From: Nocardia acididurans | GTDB lineage: Bacteria > Actinomycetota > Actinomycetes > Mycobacteriales > Mycobacteriaceae | NCBI RefSeq assembly: GCF_016741815.1 | Contig: NZ_JAERRJ010000010.1 | Location: forward strand, 124,001-188,000 | Direction: 5' to 3' | Length of the DNA: 64,000 bases | Shown here: in pieces, positions 16,280 to 24,325 of the stretch | Numbering within the stretch: the first letter of the stretch is position 1 | Layout of the letters: every line of letters starts with the position of its first letter | Notes under the pieces: generated by a model | The model's database searches: none | The model's input: the letters and a program-made list of their open reading frames with translations, nothing else | Told to the model about the DNA's origin: nothing | Program-made: the position numbers and the translations under genes

Positions 16280-17491
16280 ATGCAGGTCAAACAGTCCAGC
16301 AAGCTGTCGGGTGTGTCGTACGAGATCCGTGGACCGGTCGCCGAACACGCCGCACGGCTGGAGGCCGAGGGCCATCACGTGGTGAAGCTGAACACCGGCA
16401 ATCCGCTGCCGTTCGGTTTCGAGGCCCCCGCGGAGATCCTGCAGGACATCGTGCGCAATCTGCCCGTGTCCAGCGGCTATTCCTCCTCGAAGGGTCTGCT
16501 CTCGGCGCGGCGCGCGGTGGTGCAGTACTACCAGACCCTGGGCCTCGCCGATGTCGACGTCGAAGAGGTGTTCCTCGGCAACGGCGTCTCCGAATTGATC
16601 ATGATGGCCATGACGGCCCTGCTGGAGAACGGCGACGAGGTCCTGGTACCCGCCCCGGACTTCCCGCTGTGGACGGCCTCGACCGCGCTCAACGGCGGCC
16701 GGCCGGTGCACTACATCTGCGACGAGTCCTCGGACTGGTACCCGGATATCGCCGATATCGAATCCAAGATCACCGACCGCACCCGCGCCATCGTGATCAT
16801 CAACCCGAACAACCCCACCGGCGCGGTCTACCCGCCCGAGGTGCTGCGCCAGATCCTCGAGGTGGCCCGCCGGCACAGCCTGGTGGTGTTCTCCGACGAG
16901 ATCTACGACAAGATCCGCTACGACGAAACCCCGCACACCGCAACGGCTTCCCTCGCCCCTGACCTGCTCTGCCTGACCTTCTCCGGCCTGTCCAAGGCCT
17001 ACCGCTGCGCGGGCTTCCGCGGCGGCTGGCTGGTGGTGTCCGGGCCGACCCAGCACGCCGAGAACTACCTGGAGGGCCTGACCATGCTGGCCGGGCTGCG
17101 CCTGTGCGCGAATGTCCCCGCGCAGCAGGCGATTCAGGCCGCGCTCGGCGGGCATCAGAGCATCTACGACCTGACCCTGCCCGGCGGCCGCCTGCGCGAG
17201 CAGCGCGACCGCGCGTGGGAGGCGCTCAACGCCATCCCCGGCATCTCGTGCGTGAAGCCGCAAGGCGCGCTCTACGCCTTCCCGCGAATCGAACTGGACA
17301 AGTACAAGATTCACGACGACGAGCAGTTCGTGCTGGATCTGCTGCTGCAGGAGAAGATCCACATCGTGCAGGGCACCGGCTTCAACTGGCCGCGCCCCGA
17401 CCACTTCCGCATCGTCACGCTGCCGCACGCCGACGACCTCGAGGCCATCATCGAGCGCATCGGCCGCTTCCTGGCGACCTACCGGCAGTAG
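16280..17491 (+). CDS. alaA: Alanine/aspartate-type aminotransferase
   Basis: PLP enzyme of 403 residues, fold type I. It is very close to the mycobacterial AspC/AlaA protein (Rv0337c type): YEIRGPVAEHAARLEAEGH, EVFLGNGVSELI, INPNNPTGAVY, FSDEIYDKIRYDE, and the PLP lysine in FSGLSKAYRCAGFRGG (Lys239). The C-terminus TGFNWPRPDHFRIVTLP carries the carboxylate-binding Arg. The expected reaction is transfer of the amino group between alanine and 2-oxoglutarate, giving pyruvate and glutamate. ATG 16280 is preferred because GAAGGG lies 6 nt upstream; ATG 16274 is in frame but too close. The promoter contains both HxlR operators, so regulation by the divergent HxlR is likely. Confidence 0.9.
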   Translation: MQVKQSSKLSGVSYEIRGPVAEHAARLEAEGHHVVKLNTGNPLPFGFEAPAEILQDIVRNLPVSSGYSSSKGLLSARRAVVQYYQTLGLADVDVEEVFLGNGVSELIMMAMTALLENGDEVLVPAPDFPLWTASTALNGGRPVHYICDESSDWYPDIADIESKITDRTRAIVIINPNNPTGAVYPPEVLRQILEVARRHSLVVFSDEIYDKIRYDETPHTATASLAPDLLCLTFSGLSKAYRCAGFRGGWLVVSGPTQHAENYLEGLTMLAGLRLCANVPAQQAIQAALGGHQSIYDLTLPGGRLREQRDRAWEALNAIPGISCVKPQGALYAFPRIELDKYKIHDDEQFVLDLLLQEKIHIVQGTGFNWPRPDHFRIVTLPHADDLEAIIERIGRFLATYRQ

Positions 17492-17652
17492 GTGATCCGG
17501 CCCCGCGCTTCCCGGGCTATAGGCGGCCTTCGACGTAGTGTGTGTCTCAGTGAGCAGGTGTGCCGCGGCCGTGGCCGCCGCGGCGTTTCGCAGGATGCGG
17601 CGCATCACGGTGCACGAGTGGGCGCTACGCATCGAAGGGAAAGGCAGCGTCG

Positions 17653-18570
17653 ATGGATTTGAGCGCGGAGCAGGCCGACCGGGCAGCCGGGGTGCTGCTG
17701 GGCACGGCCACGGGGGACGCGCTGGGCGCGGGCTACGAGTTCACGCACCCGGGGCCGGAGGTCGTCATCGACATGATCGGCGGCGGACCGTTCGACTGGG
17801 CGCCGGGGGAGTGGACCGACGACACCTCGATGGCCGTCGCGGTCGCCCGCGCGGCGGCCGAGGCCGGGAACCTGCACGAGGTCTCCGGATTGGACGCCGT
17901 GGCGGCCGAATTCGTGCGCTGGTGGGATTCCAAGCCCCCGGATGTGGGCAACCAGACCAGCCAGGTGCTGCGGTGGCGCGACCGGACCGGCCGCGAAATG
18001 CAGGTCCACGCCCACGAATTGAGTGGACTCAAGGCCGGTAACGGCTCGCTCATGCGCACCGCGCCGGTGGCGCTGGCCTATCTCGGCGACGCCCACCTGT
18101 GCGCCAAGGCGGCGGCGAAGGTGAGTTCGCTGACGCACTACGACGATCAGGCCATCGGCGCCTGCAAACTGTGGTCGCTGGCCATCCGGCACGCCGTGCT
18201 GCACGGCACCTACGACGGTGTGCGGGAAGCGCTTTCGGTGGTGGACGACGGATTCTGGGGTCCGCTGCTGGATCGCGCGGAAACCGGTACGCCGCAGGAC
18301 TTCCCGAAGAACGGCTGGGTGGTGCACGCCCTGCAGACGGCCTGGTGGGCCATCACCAACGCCGACACGCTGCCCGCCGCACTGGAACTCGCGGTGCGGG
18401 CGGGCGGTGACACCGACACCACGGCGGCCATCGCGGGCGGGCTGCTGGGCGCGCGCTGGGGCGCGTCCGCGATTCCGGAGCGCTGGGTGGCCGTGCTGCA
18501 CGGCTACCCCGGACACCGGGCCGACGATCTGCTGGCGCTCACTCGCCGTCTGACCGCGAACACACTCTGA
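17653..18570 (+). CDS. ADP-ribosylglycohydrolase (DraG-like)
   Basis: A 305-residue enzyme of the DraG family, which removes ADP-ribose from proteins or related substrates using a binuclear Mg/Mn site. The metal motifs are visible: GEWTDDTSMAVAVA (first Asp/Thr cluster), the NGSLMRTAP substrate loop and GGDTDTTAAIAGGLLGA (second metal cluster, GDTDT). ATG 17653 has GGGAAAGG about 9 nt upstream. The stop is 14 nt before the ABC ATPase start, so it may be transcribed with the exporter genes. The substrate is unknown; I see no partner ADP-ribosyltransferase in the window. Confidence 0.88.
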   Translation: MDLSAEQADRAAGVLLGTATGDALGAGYEFTHPGPEVVIDMIGGGPFDWAPGEWTDDTSMAVAVARAAAEAGNLHEVSGLDAVAAEFVRWWDSKPPDVGNQTSQVLRWRDRTGREMQVHAHELSGLKAGNGSLMRTAPVALAYLGDAHLCAKAAAKVSSLTHYDDQAIGACKLWSLAIRHAVLHGTYDGVREALSVVDDGFWGPLLDRAETGTPQDFPKNGWVVHALQTAWWAITNADTLPAALELAVRAGGDTDTTAAIAGGLLGARWGASAIPERWVAVLHGYPGHRADDLLALTRRLTANTL

Positions 18571-18584
18571 GGCAGGGGTTTTCG

Positions 18585-19463
18585 ATGTTGGAAGTCGAAC
18601 ATCTGGTGCGTCGCTTCGGCGACAACACCGCGGTGAACGATGTGTTCTTCACCGTCGCGCCGGGCGTGCTGACCGGATTCGTGGGCGGCAACGGCGCGGG
18701 CAAGACCACCACCATGCGCATGATCATGGGCGTGCTGGCCGTGCACGGCGGTGAGATCCGCTGGCAGAACCGGCCGGTCACGCTGGCGGATCGGCGCACG
18801 TTCGGCTACATGCCCGAGGAACGCGGGCTCTATCCCAAGCAGCCGATCCTCGATCAGCTGGTGTACCTGGCCCGGCTGCGCGGTATCGCGGCCGCCGAGG
18901 CCAAGCGCCGGGCCGGTGCGCTGCTGGACCGCTTCGATCTGGGTGGCCGGGCCAAGGACAAGCTGGAGTCGCTGTCGCTGGGCAACCAGCAGCGCGTGCA
19001 GATCGCGGCCGCCGTCATCGCGGAACCGTCGCTGCTGATCCTGGACGAACCGTTCTCCGGCCTGGATCCCACCGCCATCGACGCGATGGCCGAACTGCTG
19101 CGCGAGTACGCGGCGCGGGATGTCCCGGTGCTGTTCTCCTCGCATCAGCTGGATCTGGTGGAGCGGCTGTGCGACGACCTGGTGATCCTGGCCAAGGGCC
19201 GGGTGGTGGCGGGCGGGCCGGTGCAGGCGCTGGCCGGCAACGGCCCGGCCCGGTACCGGCTGGTGTTCGACGGCGATCCGGGCTGGCTGGCGGCCTTCGA
19301 CGGGGTCACCGTGCTGTCGGTGGAGGGTCCGCGAATCCTGTTGGAGCTCACCGGCGCGACCAGCGACGCCCTGCTGTCGGCGGCCCTCACGCACGGCTCG
19401 GTGCGGGAATTCAGCCAGGCGCGGCAATCGGTGTCGGAAATCTACCGGGAGGTGACAGCGTGA
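18585..19463 (+). CDS. ABC transporter ATP-binding protein (NatA-like)
   Basis: ATPase of an exporter, 292 residues. Walker A is GGNGAGKTTT (near residue 34), the signature is LSLGNQQRVQ, Walker B is LLILDEPFSGLDP and the H-loop is SSHQLD. Beyond the ATPase core is a C-terminal extension of about 70 residues (YRLVFDGDPGWLAAFDGVTV), as in NatA and related drug or Na+ exporters. The signature replaces the usual SGG with LGN, which is common in this subgroup. It ends with GCG TGA at 19461-19463, where a tandem repeat begins that separates it from its permease. Confidence 0.9.
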   Translation: MLEVEHLVRRFGDNTAVNDVFFTVAPGVLTGFVGGNGAGKTTTMRMIMGVLAVHGGEIRWQNRPVTLADRRTFGYMPEERGLYPKQPILDQLVYLARLRGIAAAEAKRRAGALLDRFDLGGRAKDKLESLSLGNQQRVQIAAAVIAEPSLLILDEPFSGLDPTAIDAMAELLREYAARDVPVLFSSHQLDLVERLCDDLVILAKGRVVAGGPVQALAGNGPARYRLVFDGDPGWLAAFDGVTVLSVEGPRILLELTGATSDALLSAALTHGSVREFSQARQSVSEIYREVTA

Positions 19464-19616
19464 GCGGTCAGGCGCGGAGGCGGCAGCGGAGCGTGACCAC
19501 GGAGCGCTCCGCTCACGCTCGAAAGGACACCGGCGTGAGCGGTCAGGCGCGGAGGCGGCAGCGGAGCGTGACCACGGAGCGCTCCGCTCACGCCGGAAAG
19601 GTGACAGCGTGAGCGG
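19458..19616 (+). repeat. Tandem 75-bp repeat (two copies plus 10 bp) inserted between ABC genes
   Basis: Copy 1 is 19458-19532 and copy 2 is 19533-19606; a third partial unit (GCGTGAGCGG) runs to 19616 and forms the permease start. The copies are nearly identical for the first 60 bp. Each starts GCGTGAGCGG and holds the palindrome CGGAGCGCTCCG (19500-19511; 19575-19586). Each also has a 9-bp stem AGCGGAGCG/CGCTCCGCT (in copy 1, 19485-19493 with 19505-19513) and a purine-rich AAAGG near its end that could bind ribosomes for the next GTG. Removing both copies would restore a GTGA overlap between ATPase stop and permease start. Confidence 0.9.
19460..19612 (+). CDS. Possible 50-residue leader ORF encoded by the tandem repeat
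   Basis: Starting at GTG 19460 (GGAGGTGACAGC upstream), the repeat reads through as an open frame of 50 residues, basic and repetitive: each unit contains VSGQARRRQRSVTTERSAHA. It ends in TGA at 19610-19612, overlapping the permease GTG as GTGA. It also overlaps the ATPase stop as GTGA. The frame may be translated as a coupling leader or be a by-product of the repeat. A product with a function of its own is doubtful. Confidence 0.35.
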   Translation: MSGQARRRQRSVTTERSAHARKDTGVSGQARRRQRSVTTERSAHAGKVTA

Positions 19617-20775
19617 GGCTTGGCGGATTGTCGCGGCACGGGAGATCTCGGTGAAGCTGCGTGATCGCAACTTCCTCATCTCCACGCTGATCACCATCAT
19701 CGCCATCGTGGCCTCGCTGGGCATCAGCGGTTTCGTGGCGAACAAGACCGAGCGCATCGGGGTGGCCATCACCGGCGTGGATGCCGGGCAGGTGGTGCTG
19801 ACGGCCAACGCGCTGGCCGAAAGCGCGCACAAGAAGGTGGAATTCACCGCGCAGCCGGTGGCGGGTCCGGCCGAGGTGGATCAGCTGGTGCGCGACGGTG
19901 ACGCGGAAGTCGGCCTGGTTCCGGCCGACGGCGGCTGGCGGCTGATCGGCAAGACCGGAGAGAACGACAACGCCGCGACCTATCTCGGTGCGGCGGTCCG
20001 CCAGATCACGGTGCAGCGCAACGCGACCGCTGCGGGCACCTCGCTGGAGCAGCTGTCCGCCGGCGCGGCCGTCGACTACATCGTGCTCGACCAGGGTTCG
20101 GTGGATCCGGGGCTGGCCAAGGTGGTGGCCTTCGTCATCGCGTTCCTGTTCTACATGGCCTCGCTGCTGTTCGGCGTCTCCATCGCGCAGAGCGTCATCG
20201 AGGAGAAGCAGAATCGCATCGTCGAGATCCTGGCGAGCGCGATTCCGGTGCGGCAGTTGCTGATCGGCAAGGTGATCGGCAATGCCGTCATGGCGGTCGG
20301 GCAGCTGGCCGTCTTCGTCGGCGCGGGCCTGATCGGCCTGGCCGCCACCGGTCGCAGCGCGCAGCTGTCCCAGATCGGCAGTGCCGCAGTCTGGTTCATT
20401 GCGCTGTTCATCGTCGGCTTCCTGGCGCTGGCGAGTCTGTGGGCGGTGGCGGGTGCGCTGGCCACCCGCACCGAGGATCTGCAGTCCACCTCCACGCCGC
20501 TGTCCATCTTCATCATGGCGGTGCTGTTCGCCGGAATCTTCCTGTCCGGCACCGGATTGGTGGTCGCCTCCTATACTCCGATCGTGTCCACGGTCGCCAT
20601 GCCGAGCCGGTTGGCCGAGGGCACCGCCGCCTGGTGGGAACCCGTTGCGGCACTGCTGGTCACGGCGGCCTTCACCTACGGCGTGGTGGTGCTGGCGGAG
20701 AAGATCTACCGGCGCTCGCTCATGCAGACCCAGGCCCGGCTCACCATTCGCCAGGCACTGGCCGTCGAGGACTGA
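19609..20775 (+). CDS. ABC transporter permease (NatB-like, ABC-2 type)
   Basis: Membrane partner of the preceding ATPase, 388 residues. The N-terminus is WRIVAAREISVKLRDRNFLI, the cytoplasmic entry typical of NatB, followed by one helix and an extracellular domain of about 130 residues. Five further helices follow (VVAFVIAFLFYMASLLFGVS, ASIPVRQLLIGKVIGNAVMAVG region, IALFIVGFLALASLWAVAGA, LSIFIMAVLFAGIFLSGTGL, and the last before EKIYRRS). The conserved VIEEKQNRIVEILAS coupling helix is present. The substrate is unknown; Na+, drugs or peptides are family options. GTG 19609 overlaps the repeat-encoded ORF. Confidence 0.85.
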   Translation: MSGAWRIVAAREISVKLRDRNFLISTLITIIAIVASLGISGFVANKTERIGVAITGVDAGQVVLTANALAESAHKKVEFTAQPVAGPAEVDQLVRDGDAEVGLVPADGGWRLIGKTGENDNAATYLGAAVRQITVQRNATAAGTSLEQLSAGAAVDYIVLDQGSVDPGLAKVVAFVIAFLFYMASLLFGVSIAQSVIEEKQNRIVEILASAIPVRQLLIGKVIGNAVMAVGQLAVFVGAGLIGLAATGRSAQLSQIGSAAVWFIALFIVGFLALASLWAVAGALATRTEDLQSTSTPLSIFIMAVLFAGIFLSGTGLVVASYTPIVSTVAMPSRLAEGTAAWWEPVAALLVTAAFTYGVVVLAEKIYRRSLMQTQARLTIRQALAVED

Positions 20776-20790
20776 GCAGGGCCGGGAAGG

Positions 20791-21618
20791 CTAATCGGCA
20801 AGGCGTACAACGCCGTCCAGGTAGCGGCGGCAGCGTCCGGACAGCCGGACGCGGTCGCCGGTCAGGGTGCAGCGCATGGCCCCGCCGCGTTTGGACAGCT
20901 GGCGGGCGGTGAGGGTGGTGCGGCCCAGTTCGCGGCTCCACAGCGGGGTGAGCTGGGCATGCGCCGAACCGGTGACCGGATCCTCCGGGATGCCCTGACC
21001 GGGCGCGAAGAAGCGGGACACGAAGTCGCTGGATTCGCCTGCGGCGGTGAGGATCACGCCGCGGTGCAGGGTGGGGAAGGCGCCGAAGTCGGGGCGGGCG
21101 TCGCGCACCTCGAGTTCGGAGGTGACCAGCAGGACGATATCGGTGCCGTCGTAGACGCGCAGCGGCCGCACCCCGAGCGCGTGTGCCAGCGATTGCGGAA
21201 TGTCGTCGTGCACATCGATTTCCACCGAGGAGACGGTGGGCAGGTCCAGGACCAGGTTGTCGTGGTCGCGGTCGACGCGTAGCCAGCCGGAGCGGGTGTA
21301 GAAGTGCACGCGGTCCGCGCCGGGATGCATATCGTCGAGGATCTGCGCGGCGCAGGCGAGGGTGGCGTGCCCGCACAGGTCGACCTCCACGGTGGGGGTG
21401 AACCAGCGCAGGTGGAAGGCGGGCGAGTTGTCCGGCGGCGCACCGGCGTCGGCGGGGATGGCCGAGGTGTAGAAGGCGGTTTCGGCGAGATTGTTCTCCT
21501 CGGCGAGCCGCTGCAGCAGGTCGTCCGGTAGCCACGAGAGTAGGGGCATGACCGCGGCGGGGTTGCCGGAGAACGGTTCGTCGGCGAACGCGTCGATCTG
21601 ATGCAGGAGGACCTCCAT
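20791..21618 (-). CDS. PhzF-family isomerase/epimerase
   Basis: A 275-residue protein of the diaminopimelate-epimerase-like fold. Family marks are IDAFADEPFSGNPAAVMPL, NLAETAFY with the catalytic Glu, the second-half FTPTVEVDLCGHATLA, and EDPVTGSAHAQL. Known members isomerise small carboxylic acids (PhzF in phenazine synthesis); there are no phenazine genes here, so the substrate is unknown. ATG 21618 follows TACCTT (21626-21631) by 7 nt, so it is probably leaderless. It converges on the ABC permease gene with a 15-nt gap. Confidence 0.88.
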   Translation of the reverse strand: MEVLLHQIDAFADEPFSGNPAAVMPLLSWLPDDLLQRLAEENNLAETAFYTSAIPADAGAPPDNSPAFHLRWFTPTVEVDLCGHATLACAAQILDDMHPGADRVHFYTRSGWLRVDRDHDNLVLDLPTVSSVEIDVHDDIPQSLAHALGVRPLRVYDGTDIVLLVTSELEVRDARPDFGAFPTLHRGVILTAAGESSDFVSRFFAPGQGIPEDPVTGSAHAQLTPLWSRELGRTTLTARQLSKRGGAMRCTLTGDRVRLSGRCRRYLDGVVRLAD

Positions 21619-21701
21619 AGGGCTGAAGGTACCCCGGTATTCAATGTCTGCACAGGACAAGGCCGTTCACGGCGAGCCAAACCATGCGACCAGTTGGATC
21701 G

Positions 21702-21736
21702 AAAAGGGCGGCCGCACCGGAGTGGTGCGGCCGCCC
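21702..21736 (-). terminator. Rho-independent terminator of ctpE
   Basis: A 13-bp perfect stem GGGCGGCCGCACC / GGTGCGGCCGCCC with a 5-nt loop. Read on the minus strand it is followed by TTTTC, and it starts 14 nt after the ctpE stop. Confidence 0.9.
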
Positions 21737-21750
21737 TGGAATTTCCCGAA

Positions 21751-24243
21751 TCAGGCCGGGGTCAACGGCTTTTCGCCGGGTGAGTTGGGCAGCAGATGCG
21801 GCGTCTCGCCCTGCAGGCGCGCACTCACGTACCAGGCCACCTCGACCAGCACAATGCCGATACCGCCCAGTATGAAAGCGGCGGTGGTGAGCGCGACATT
21901 GCTCGGATCCAGCTTGAAGAACTCGCGGGTGAACGGCAGCGAGAACAGGATCAGGTATCCCGCAACGGAACCCGCGACCAGCAGGATCTTCCACCAGTTC
22001 CACGGCCGCGCCACGATGGCCAGCACCCACACCGCGATGATCAGCAGGGTGATGAGCGCGGTGGTGCCGGCCTGCACCTTCTCGGTCTGCGAGGCGTCCG
22101 GGCCCTCGTAGGCGAACAGGTAGGCGATGAACGTCATGACACCGATAACCAGACCGGAAGGTATGGCCAAACGCATGACGCGCCCGACGAATCCGGTCCG
22201 CGCCCGCTCGTTGTTCGGCGCCAGCGACAGGATGAACGCCGGAATGCCGATGGTGAACCAGGCCGCGATCGTCACATGCCGGGGCAGGAAGGGATAGCCG
22301 ATCGCCTCGTAGTGGAAGATCTGCGAGCCGACACCGGCGATGCCGATGAGGAAGGCCAGCACCACCGAGTACACGGTCTTGGTGAGGAACAGGTTGGAGA
22401 CCCGCTCGATATTGCCGATGACCCGGCGGCCCTCGCCGACCACATAGGGCAGCGTCGCGAACTTGTTGTCCAGCAACACGATCTGCGCCACGGCACGGGT
22501 GGCCGGGCTGCCCGAACCCATGGCGACGCCGATATCGGCGTCCTTGAGCGCGAGTACGTCGTTCACGCCGTCACCGGTCATGGCGACGGTGTGCCCGCGC
22601 GACTGCAGCGCGGAGACCATGGCGCGCTTCTGATCCGGGCGCACCCGGCCGAACACGGTGTCGGTGTCGAGCACGTCGGCGAGCTCGTTCTGATCGGTGG
22701 GCAGCCTACGGGCGTCCACCGGGTGTTCGCCGCCCTCCATACCGAGCGAGGTGGCTACCGCGCCGACCGAGACGGCATTGTCGCCGGAGATGACCTTCGT
22801 CGAAACACCCTGGGAGGCAAAGTAGTCCAGGGTGGCCTTGGCGTCGGGCCGGACCTTCTGCTCCAGCACGACCAGTGCGGCCGGGGTGACCCGACCGGGC
22901 GCGTCGGCGGCGTCGACGGATCGGTCACTGCGCGCCAGCAGCAGCACGCGCAGGCCCTTGGCGCCGATCTCCTGTGCGAGCGAAGCGCTTTCGGATTCGG
23001 GATCCAGCAGCACATCGGGTGCGCCGATGAGCCAGTTGCCGTGCTCGCCGTAGGAGAAGCCGCTCCACTTCTTGGCCGAGGAGAACGGGGCGACGCCGCT
23101 GGGCCGCCAACCGGGGGAGTCGGGCAGCGCCTCGGCGATGGCGGCGATACTCGCGTTGGGGCGCGGATCGTCGGCGGCCATGGCGGCCAGCACCTGCCGC
23201 AATTCGGCTTCCGCGCTGGAGGTTTCGCCGTTCGAACCGGCCTTGTCCGAAGCCGGGGCGGCGGCGACGGGCATGATCTCCGACAGTCGCATGCCGTTCT
23301 CGGTCAGCGTGCCCGTCTTGTCCGCGCACACCACGTCCACGCGCGCCAGGCCCTCGATCGCGGGTAGCTCCTGCACCAGGCATTTGCGCCGCCCCAGCCG
23401 CACCACGCCCACCGCGAAGGCGATGGAGGTCATCAGCACCAGGCCCTCGGGCACCATGGGCACCAGCGCCGCGACCATGCCGTTGACGGCGGGCCGCCAC
23501 GATTCCTTACTGGAGACCAGCTGGTTGTAGATCGACAGCAGGCCCGCCGGAATCAGCAGGTAGGTAATAACTTTCAGAATCGTGTTGATGCCGTTGCGCA
23601 GTTCGGAGTTCACCAGGGTGAACTTGCTGGCCTCATCGGCGAGCTTGGCCGCGTACGCGTCCTTGCCGACCTTGGTGGCCCGGTACGCGCCACTGCCCGA
23701 CACCACGAAGCTGCCCGACATGACCTGCGCCCCGGTGGCTTTGTCGATCGGATCGGCCTCACCGGTGAGCAGCGACTCGTCCACCTCGAGCAGTTCGGAC
23801 TCCACCACCTCGCCGTCGACCACGATCTGATCGCCCGGCCCCAGCTCGATGATGTCGTCGAGCACGACCTCCTGTGGCGCGACCTCGGTGGCCTTGCCCT
23901 CGCGTCGCACCACCGGCTTGGCCTGCCCGACGATGGCCAGCTGATCCAGGGTCTTCTTGGCCCGGACCTCCTGAATGATGCCGACCGCGCTGTTGGCGAC
24001 GATCAGCAATCCGAACATCCCGTCGATGATCGACCCGGTCGCCATCACGAGAATGAACAGCACCCCCAGGATCGCGTTGATCCGGGTGAACACATTGGCC
24101 CGCACGATGTCGCGCACGGAGCGACTGGCCCGCTCCGGCACATCATTGGTGAGCCCGTCACGGCGACGCTGCTCGACCTCCGCCGAGGTCAAACCTGTCG
24201 CTGGCGGGCTGGGCGGACTCGCGGCCTGCGCGGTGATCGACAT
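21751..24243 (-). CDS. ctpE: Cation-translocating P-type ATPase (CtpE type)
   Basis: An 830-residue pump closely resembling mycobacterial CtpE, reported there as a Ca2+ importer. Motifs: LLTGEAD (actuator TGE loop), PEGL in the fourth helix, CADKTGTLTE with the phosphorylated Asp308, KWSGFS in the N domain, MTGDGVNDVLALKDADIG (hinge). There are about eight to ten membrane helices. Near-identity to the mycobacterial protein runs through RANVFTRINAILGVL and HVTIAAWFTIGIPAFILSL. ATG 24243 follows TAGGCT (24251-24256) by 7 nt, so it is probably leaderless. A strong terminator lies downstream. Calcium as substrate is taken from the family, not from the sequence. Confidence 0.93.
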   Translation of the reverse strand: MSITAQAASPPSPPATGLTSAEVEQRRRDGLTNDVPERASRSVRDIVRANVFTRINAILGVLFILVMATGSIIDGMFGLLIVANSAVGIIQEVRAKKTLDQLAIVGQAKPVVRREGKATEVAPQEVVLDDIIELGPGDQIVVDGEVVESELLEVDESLLTGEADPIDKATGAQVMSGSFVVSGSGAYRATKVGKDAYAAKLADEASKFTLVNSELRNGINTILKVITYLLIPAGLLSIYNQLVSSKESWRPAVNGMVAALVPMVPEGLVLMTSIAFAVGVVRLGRRKCLVQELPAIEGLARVDVVCADKTGTLTENGMRLSEIMPVAAAPASDKAGSNGETSSAEAELRQVLAAMAADDPRPNASIAAIAEALPDSPGWRPSGVAPFSSAKKWSGFSYGEHGNWLIGAPDVLLDPESESASLAQEIGAKGLRVLLLARSDRSVDAADAPGRVTPAALVVLEQKVRPDAKATLDYFASQGVSTKVISGDNAVSVGAVATSLGMEGGEHPVDARRLPTDQNELADVLDTDTVFGRVRPDQKRAMVSALQSRGHTVAMTGDGVNDVLALKDADIGVAMGSGSPATRAVAQIVLLDNKFATLPYVVGEGRRVIGNIERVSNLFLTKTVYSVVLAFLIGIAGVGSQIFHYEAIGYPFLPRHVTIAAWFTIGIPAFILSLAPNNERARTGFVGRVMRLAIPSGLVIGVMTFIAYLFAYEGPDASQTEKVQAGTTALITLLIIAVWVLAIVARPWNWWKILLVAGSVAGYLILFSLPFTREFFKLDPSNVALTTAAFILGGIGIVLVEVAWYVSARLQGETPHLLPNSPGEKPLTPA

Positions 24244-24325
24244 GTCCGACAGCCTAGATGTTCGCGGAGATTTTGCAGGTAGGTGCCGCTGGGATCGGGT
24301 GACGGCGAACGTCGTGACCCGGGCC

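Noticed and set aside
15501..16385. Plus-strand frame opposite the HxlR gene
   Set aside because: Glycine/valine-rich shadow frame of the hxlR gene that also spans the operators.
17538..18041. Open frame of 167 codons starting before the DraG-like gene
   Set aside because: It overlaps the well-supported hydrolase in another frame and has no similarity features.
19458..19616. The tandem repeat as a CRISPR array
   Set aside because: Only two units, no variable spacers and no cas genes; the repeat is a contiguous 75-bp duplication.
20791..21618. Phenazine biosynthesis
   Set aside because: A lone PhzF-like gene without other phz genes; the family has many unrelated roles.
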